From assembly GCA_037957365.1 (NCBI GenBank), contig JARHVA010000398.1:2344001-2408000 (forward strand): a DNA stretch of 64,000 nucleotides, written 5' to 3'. Below are positions 59,773-64,000 of the stretch, piece by piece. Each line of letters starts with the position of its first letter. Within the stretch, counting starts at the first letter, position 1. Source of the DNA: Torreya grandis. Its lineage: Eukaryota > Streptophyta > Pinopsida > Cupressales > Taxaceae. Under the pieces are notes generated by a model. That model made no database searches. It saw only the letters and a program-made list of their open reading frames with translations, and was not told the DNA's origin. The position numbers and the translations under genes were made by a program.

Positions 59773-59949
59773 ATTATTCTATTATTCTATTTTGTTCATT
59801 TTGTTTTCATTTTTTGGAGCCTTTCTTTTTGTGTAGCATGACTACGTAGCCCAATGGCACACTTTAAGGCACTGGAGATTCTGGTTTCTACTCCCCTCAG
59901 CTATTTTGAGTTGTCATCTGAAGGAAGTTCCCCAATAGAAGCCAACTTT
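59773..59949 (+). other. 3' untranslated part of the Tat-like element
   Basis: T-rich then mixed sequence up to the 3' LTR. I could not find a typical polypurine tract directly at the LTR; the nearest purine-rich stretch is GAAGGAAG near 59922. Confidence 0.5.
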
Positions 59950-61383
59950 TGTCCCTGAAAAGTGATTCCTCATTTTTCAGACAACATAGGACTATTTTGG
60001 TCCTCCATGGCCAAAATTGTTTTTTCCCCTTTCCAAAAATTTGTTTCAAAACATTCAATTTTGTCATCTTCTCAAACTTTTTGGTAAAGGGACTAACAGG
60101 TTCAACAGGTTCAATATCGGTGACATGCTTCAAATGGGTAAAGCACTTCATCAAGGTTCAACAGGTTCAAGGTTCATCGGTTCAACACGCCGACTTCAAA
60201 GGTTCAAAGACTGCCTCAGTTATGAAGAGAGACACACGCAAAAGAAGTGGCAGAAGGTGCCATATGACCCTTTTGAAAAATCATCAAAAGATGCCATGTG
60301 TTTGCATCCGCATAAGTGCTAGAAATATGCAGACCATGCCACGTGTCCCATTGTGACTCAATGAAACATGACAAGTGTTGGCATTCGCTTCTCAAAGTTT
60401 CTTATAAGCTGTAAGGCTTCTTTCGATAAAGCTTCTTTCAAAGTTATATAGAGGGCAACAAGTGGCAACTACAGAAGGCCCTAATGTATTCATCTAAGAG
60501 TGGCAAAACGTGCCACGTGTCCCTCCAAAGCTTGTCAGAAGCCTCCAAGTGTCAATATCTGCAGTCTCTTTCCTTAGCTTCACTATTTCGAGCAAAGACT
60601 ATGGTGGTCCTGGGGACAAGAGACTAACTGAAGTAGAACATGCCAAGTGTATGCATTTGCGTGACTAACAAATGTATTCAGATCGTGCCAGTGCTCCTTG
60701 CAAAGATTGGCAGAGGCTAACAAGTGTCATCTTTTGTGAGAGCCCGACTGAGCCCCAAACATTTCTACAATGTTGCAAAGGCTGAAGAAGGTGGATGCTG
60801 CCAAGTGGAAACTGTGGAATATGCCACATGTCCTCATCCGTTCCTGTTGAAGACGCCGCGTGGCACTTGTTCAAAGAGTGGAAGGTGTCACGTGTCGAAG
60901 GAAATGAAGGGGATGATAGCTCACTAGAGAGAAAAAGCCTGAAGGCCACTTAGAAGACCCCAAAGGGCAAGCTCCCTTAGGGAAAGGTTTGACCCTCAAA
61001 GAGAGTGATAGATGTTGCCAAGTGTCACATGTCAAGGCGCAATTTCAAATGAAGCTTCATGGAGTGAAACCCGCCGCATGTCCTAACCCAATGCAGTGGA
61101 AGTTGCCATGTGTCTGCATCTATGTCCCCCTTAGCCTCTAACAGTTTTGAAGCTTATTCTAATAAGCTTATTTCAAAATAGCAGATGTCACCATATGTCC
61201 TCACCTGCATCACGACATGACGACAGGCCTATGGATGTCAAATTTAAAGCGACTAGCTAGTCGTTAACGTTCAATAAGGAAAAGAACCACGAATGCTAAA
61301 TCAGCTGCATTCAAGTGTCTGTTGACTTTTGTAGACTTAAAAGATGAACCCATATGCATTCAAAAAAGCCTAAGGCCAGGATC
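59950..61383 (+). repeat. Truncated 3' LTR of the Tat-like element
   Basis: Starts TGTCCCTG and matches 51168-52592, ending at the shared CCAGGATC. The remaining 1.2 kb of the LTR, including TATA box and R-U5, is absent. At 61384 the sequence changes to copia-derived DNA. Differences from the 5' LTR are dominated by transitions (e.g. CGTGCGC against CACACGC). Confidence 0.92.
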
Positions 61384-61406
61384 TGTCAGGCACCTAGAAC
61401 ATAAAT

Positions 61407-61418
61407 GCTCTAATACCA
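61407..61418 (-). other. Copia primer binding site (initiator tRNA-Met)
   Basis: On the minus strand TGGTATTAGAGC, one transition away from TGGTATCAGAGC, two bases after an LTR end CCAACA. About 23 more bases of leader (to 61384) follow before the junction with the gypsy LTR. Confidence 0.85.
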
Positions 61419-61420
61419 CT

Positions 61421-61656
61421 TGTTGGGGATCAACCAACAAAGTTGATTACTATGTGAAAGCAACTAAACACATAATAAAACCAGAATGATAAGTAACTAG
61501 AATCAGAAATAGCAAAGAATAAGAGATACAAGAAACCACCTTGAAAACTTGTATTAAACTCTTTATAGAAAGAATACAATTGAAGAAACTTCTTTTCTTC
61601 CACACCTCTCTCAAATGTACAGATCTCTTTCCAGATCTCTTTCCCTCAAGAGCTCT
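61421..61656 (-). repeat. 3' portion of a copia LTR
   Basis: On the minus strand it ends GTTGGTTGATCCCCAACA next to the primer site. The 5' part of this LTR is missing: at about 61657 it joins coding-region sequence through a duplicated 19-bp stretch (CTCTGGTTTTCCACCATCA at 61657-61675 and 61695-61713 on +). Confidence 0.75.
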
Positions 61657-62570
61657 CTCTGGTTTTCCACCATCAGTATTGCTTCATTAAAAAACTCTGG
61701 TTTTCCACCATCAATAAGCAATAAATAGAATAATCAAGGGGAATATCAAATTGTAGGTTTACTTACCCTTTCTGACCTCCTGATGGGCATCTGAGACTCA
61801 TTCTCAACACGTTGTCTGCCCAAATTCTCTAACAGTGTCCGATTTTGATCACTTCCAGGCCTGTAACTGGCCGACGTCGGTTCCACATGACCGACATCAG
61901 TTCCTTCCTAGCCAACGTTAGTCACTATATGACCGACATCAATTCTTGTATTGTTGACGTCAGTTCCTGCATGACTGACGTCGGTCTCTGTGTTTTCCTA
62001 TCTGTGATTATTCTTTTCCGCGAGCTCATTTTGGACCGTCACCTCATCCAATTCTTCATGGCCCTGCTCAAAATTCTTTAGCTTCTTAAGCTGATCACTA
62101 TACATCACTTTTTCATTGAAAACAACATCACGGCTCCTAATTATTTTGTTAGTTCCTAGATTCCAAAACCTGAATCTGAAATCTCCAGAGCCATAACCAA
62201 TAAATGTGCACCTCATAGACTTAGCTTCTAGCTTTTTTCTATTTTCCTTATCAATGTGCACAAAAGCTTCACAACCAAAAAACTTTGAGAAATGAAAGAT
62301 CTACCTTTTTACCTATCCATGCCTCTTCTGGAATTCCACCATCCAGAGCTGTAGAGGGTCCTTTGTTAATCAGGAAAACTATAGTATCCACAGCTTCTGC
62401 CTAAAACTCTAAGGGCAAACTAGCATGCAACTTCATACACCGTGCATGCTCCATTATTATTCTATTCATCCTTTCAGCAACTCCATTTTGTTGAGGTGTC
62501 CTTGGAACCATCCTTTGCCTACGTACTCCATGCATATAACAATATCAGTTGAACTTGTAGCTATAGAACT
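61657..62570 (-). pseudogene. Copia integrase C-terminus and linker to RT
   Basis: From about 62560 down the sense is RQRMVPRTPQQNGVAERMNR (integrase Glu block), LHASLPLEF-AEAVDTIVFL, then KVFGCEAFVHIDKENRKKLE and RCTFIGYGSGDFRFRFWN. After SRDVVFNEKVMYSD it enters a hydrophilic linker with a seven-residue repeat (61871-61995). The pre-RT block follows (SQMPIRRSERVSKP) and IDGGKPEFFNEAI, where RT should begin. Instead it meets LTR sequence: RT and RNase H are absent. Confidence 0.85.
61871..61995 (-). repeat. 21-bp minisatellite encoding a TDVGH heptapeptide
   Basis: Six units begin at 61871, 61891, 61912, 61933, 61954 and 61975; all spacings are 21 bases except the first (20, a one-base loss that shifts the frame). 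The consensus on + is CCGACRTCAGTTCCTRCATGA. Confidence 0.85.
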
Positions 62571-63400
62571 CACCACCAATTGTCAGATCTAAGGCACTTC
62601 AATCTCCTGCCTGTTTCATTCTCAACCATAGCTTTCCAAATCTTAAAAGTGTCAAAAACATCATATTTCTTTTTTATACAATAGACCCATATCTTTCTTG
62701 TATCATCATCTATGAAAGAACCATAGTACTGTGATCCTCCAATAGAAGCAACCTGAGCTGGTCCCCACACGTCTGTGTGAACAAGCTCCAACTTATGCTT
62801 CTTCTTTGTTGACCCAGTCTTGAGAAAAATCACTCTCTTCTGTTTCTCAAAAATACAGTGCTCACAAAAATCTAGATCTATGCTTTTCAAATCTGAAAGC
62901 TTACCTTTTGACTTAAGAATAGACATTCCCTTCTCACTCATGTGGCCAAGCCTCTGATGCCACAACTTTGCATCCACATCTGAAGTAGATAATACAGAAG
63001 GAGAATTATCAATAATATAATTACATAAATAGAGAGTACCTACTCTCTTACCTCTGGCTAATACAAGTGCACCCTTGGTAACCTTCCAAGATTTAGCTGT
63101 GAGAGTTACTGTGCAACCCTCATCCCCTAACTTTTCTGCAGAAATTAGATTCCTCTTCAGGTTGGGTACATGCATGACGTCCCTCAACACCCATGTGTTG
63201 CCATTCTGCATTTTTAGCTGCACTTTTCCTTTGCCAAAAATTTTACAAGGCTCATCATCCCCTAAATAAATTATTCCAAAATCTCCATGGACATAGTCAC
63301 TAAAATATTCTCTATTAGGGGTAGCATGAAAAGAGGCACCAAAATCTAAAACCCAAGATTCTATATTATTATGCAAAGAGAATATAAGAGCATCTTATGC
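62571..63400 (-). pseudogene. Tnt1/Tork-like copia protease and integrase N-terminal half
   Basis: A 268-codon open frame. It starts with the protease (ESWVLDFGASFHATPNREYF; catalytic DSGAS is DFGAS), followed by GKVQLKMQNGNTWVLRDVMH and VPNLKRNLISAEKL. The GAG-pre-integrase zinc finger is LWHQRLGHMSEKGMSILKSK with FCEHCIFEKQKR. The integrase core begins LELVHTDVWGPAQVASIGGS (first Asp) and reaches CLRSDN (second Asp), where a frameshift ends it near 62575. The lineage is inferred from overall block similarity to Tnt1/Tork. Confidence 0.88.
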
Positions 63401-64000
63401 AACAATACCTACAACTTTTGCTACTTCTTTACCTTCATGTTGATTGTCTTCTTTAAGTTTTGACCAGCAATCTTTGCTTATATGCCCTATCTTTCCACAA
63501 TTTCAGCAGGCTATCCTCCTGCCATTTTTGAATTTGGATCTACCTCTCATCTTTGACTTAGAACTTGATCTCCTATGCTTGCCCTTCTCTTTTTGCCTTC
63601 CCCTGCTCTCAAAACTTAAAGAGTTCCCTGATGTTTCCTCTGTGCTTTTCTTGCGAATTTATTCATTCAAGATTACACTAACAACATCATCTACTTTTAA
63701 AATATTTGAAGTAGATGCGGTATTTCTAACTACCATTACCAAGCTATGCCAGCTTTCAGGTAAAGAGCATAAGATTAATAAAGCTTTAATTTCATTATCA
63801 AACACTATTTTGACTGAATTTAATTGATTTACAATTCCATGGAAATCATTTAGATGATTAGATACAGATCCACCTTCCTGCATTTGCAAATTAAATAACT
63901 ACTTCATAAGATATACTTTATTTGAAGCTGAAGGTTTTTCATATAAATTTGCTAAAGTAGTCATTAACTCTACCATTGACTTTGCCTGTGATAAATTAGA
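63401..64000 (-). pseudogene. Tnt1/Tork-like copia gag, C-terminal part, running off the window
   Basis: Reads MQEGGSVSNHLNDFHGIVNQ, then ALLILCSLPESWHSLVMVV and LKVDDVVSVILNE, the UBN2 gag order (V..H...F..I...L......I..E..A..LL.SLP.S.). After a stop comes a basic, Ser/Lys/Arg-rich stretch and a zinc knuckle with one stop in it (NCGKIGHISKDCW; the preceding position is TGA where TGG would give CW). The N-terminus and the right LTR lie beyond 64000. Confidence 0.87.

Noticed and set aside
60017..60356. Frames of 101 and 135 codons in the 3' LTR
   Set aside because: They lie in LTR sequence; the equivalent 5' LTR region does not keep the frames and no homologue is recognised.
1..64000. CRISPR arrays, bacterial operons, rRNA or tRNA genes
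   Set aside because: No regular spacer arrays, no ribosome-binding-site-linked gene clusters and no tRNA or rRNA folds were seen; everything recognisable is plant-type retroelement or pseudogene.

Overview
This window looks like plant nuclear DNA from a large, repeat-rich genome. I see no intact host gene. Almost everything recognisable is retrotransposon: Ty1/copia and Ty3/gypsy elements with plant-type primer binding sites (initiator tRNA-Met, tRNA-Asp-like and a TGGC-ACTCCGCTGGGGA type), plus at least four L1-type LINE remnants. Most reading frames are broken by stops and frameshifts, and many changes look like C-to-T or G-to-A transitions, as expected of old methylated plant transposons. 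The AT-rich base composition, the mix of families and the degree of decay would fit a conifer or other gymnosperm, but that is inference.

Layout, left to right. 1-3.4 kb: no gene, but a dispersed array of a short ACATGTGG-type motif at 1.9-2.9 kb. 3.4-6.5 kb: decayed copia gag-protease-integrase-RT on +. 6.9-8.6 kb: an LTR-like region with TATA box and a decayed tRNA-Asp-type primer site, then one unidentified 139-residue frame. 9.0-9.9 kb: a copia-type LTR on the minus strand. 10.15-30.26 kb: an old gypsy element (+) whose integrase tail is split by a younger complete-length gypsy element on the minus strand (LTRs 15368-17040 and 27891-29598, perfect 5-bp target duplication GTGTT). The inner element has gag, protease, RT, RNase H and integrase in the usual order. 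Downstream of integrase, in the env-like position, it has a decayed extra reading frame ending in a coiled coil.

30.3-48.5 kb: LINE remnants (three on minus, one on +), a probable short retroposon flanked by a 16-bp direct repeat, and two diverged copies of a GC-rich, ACGT-motif-rich, promoter-like segment (34.8 and 44.7 kb) with partial copies at 40.2 and 46.5 kb. 49.2-50.6 kb: a broken copy of the large subunit of replication protein A (RPA70), carrying an expanded GAT repeat.

51.17-61.38 kb: the best preserved element, a Tat-like gypsy on +, with 2.6-kb LTRs, order gag-protease-RNase H-RT-RNase H-integrase, and a dense G-box array in the LTR. Its 3' LTR is cut at 61383, where a minus-strand Tnt1/Tork-like copia begins. 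That copia keeps gag, protease and integrase, lacks RT/RNase H, and is joined directly to an LTR end followed by a primer binding site.
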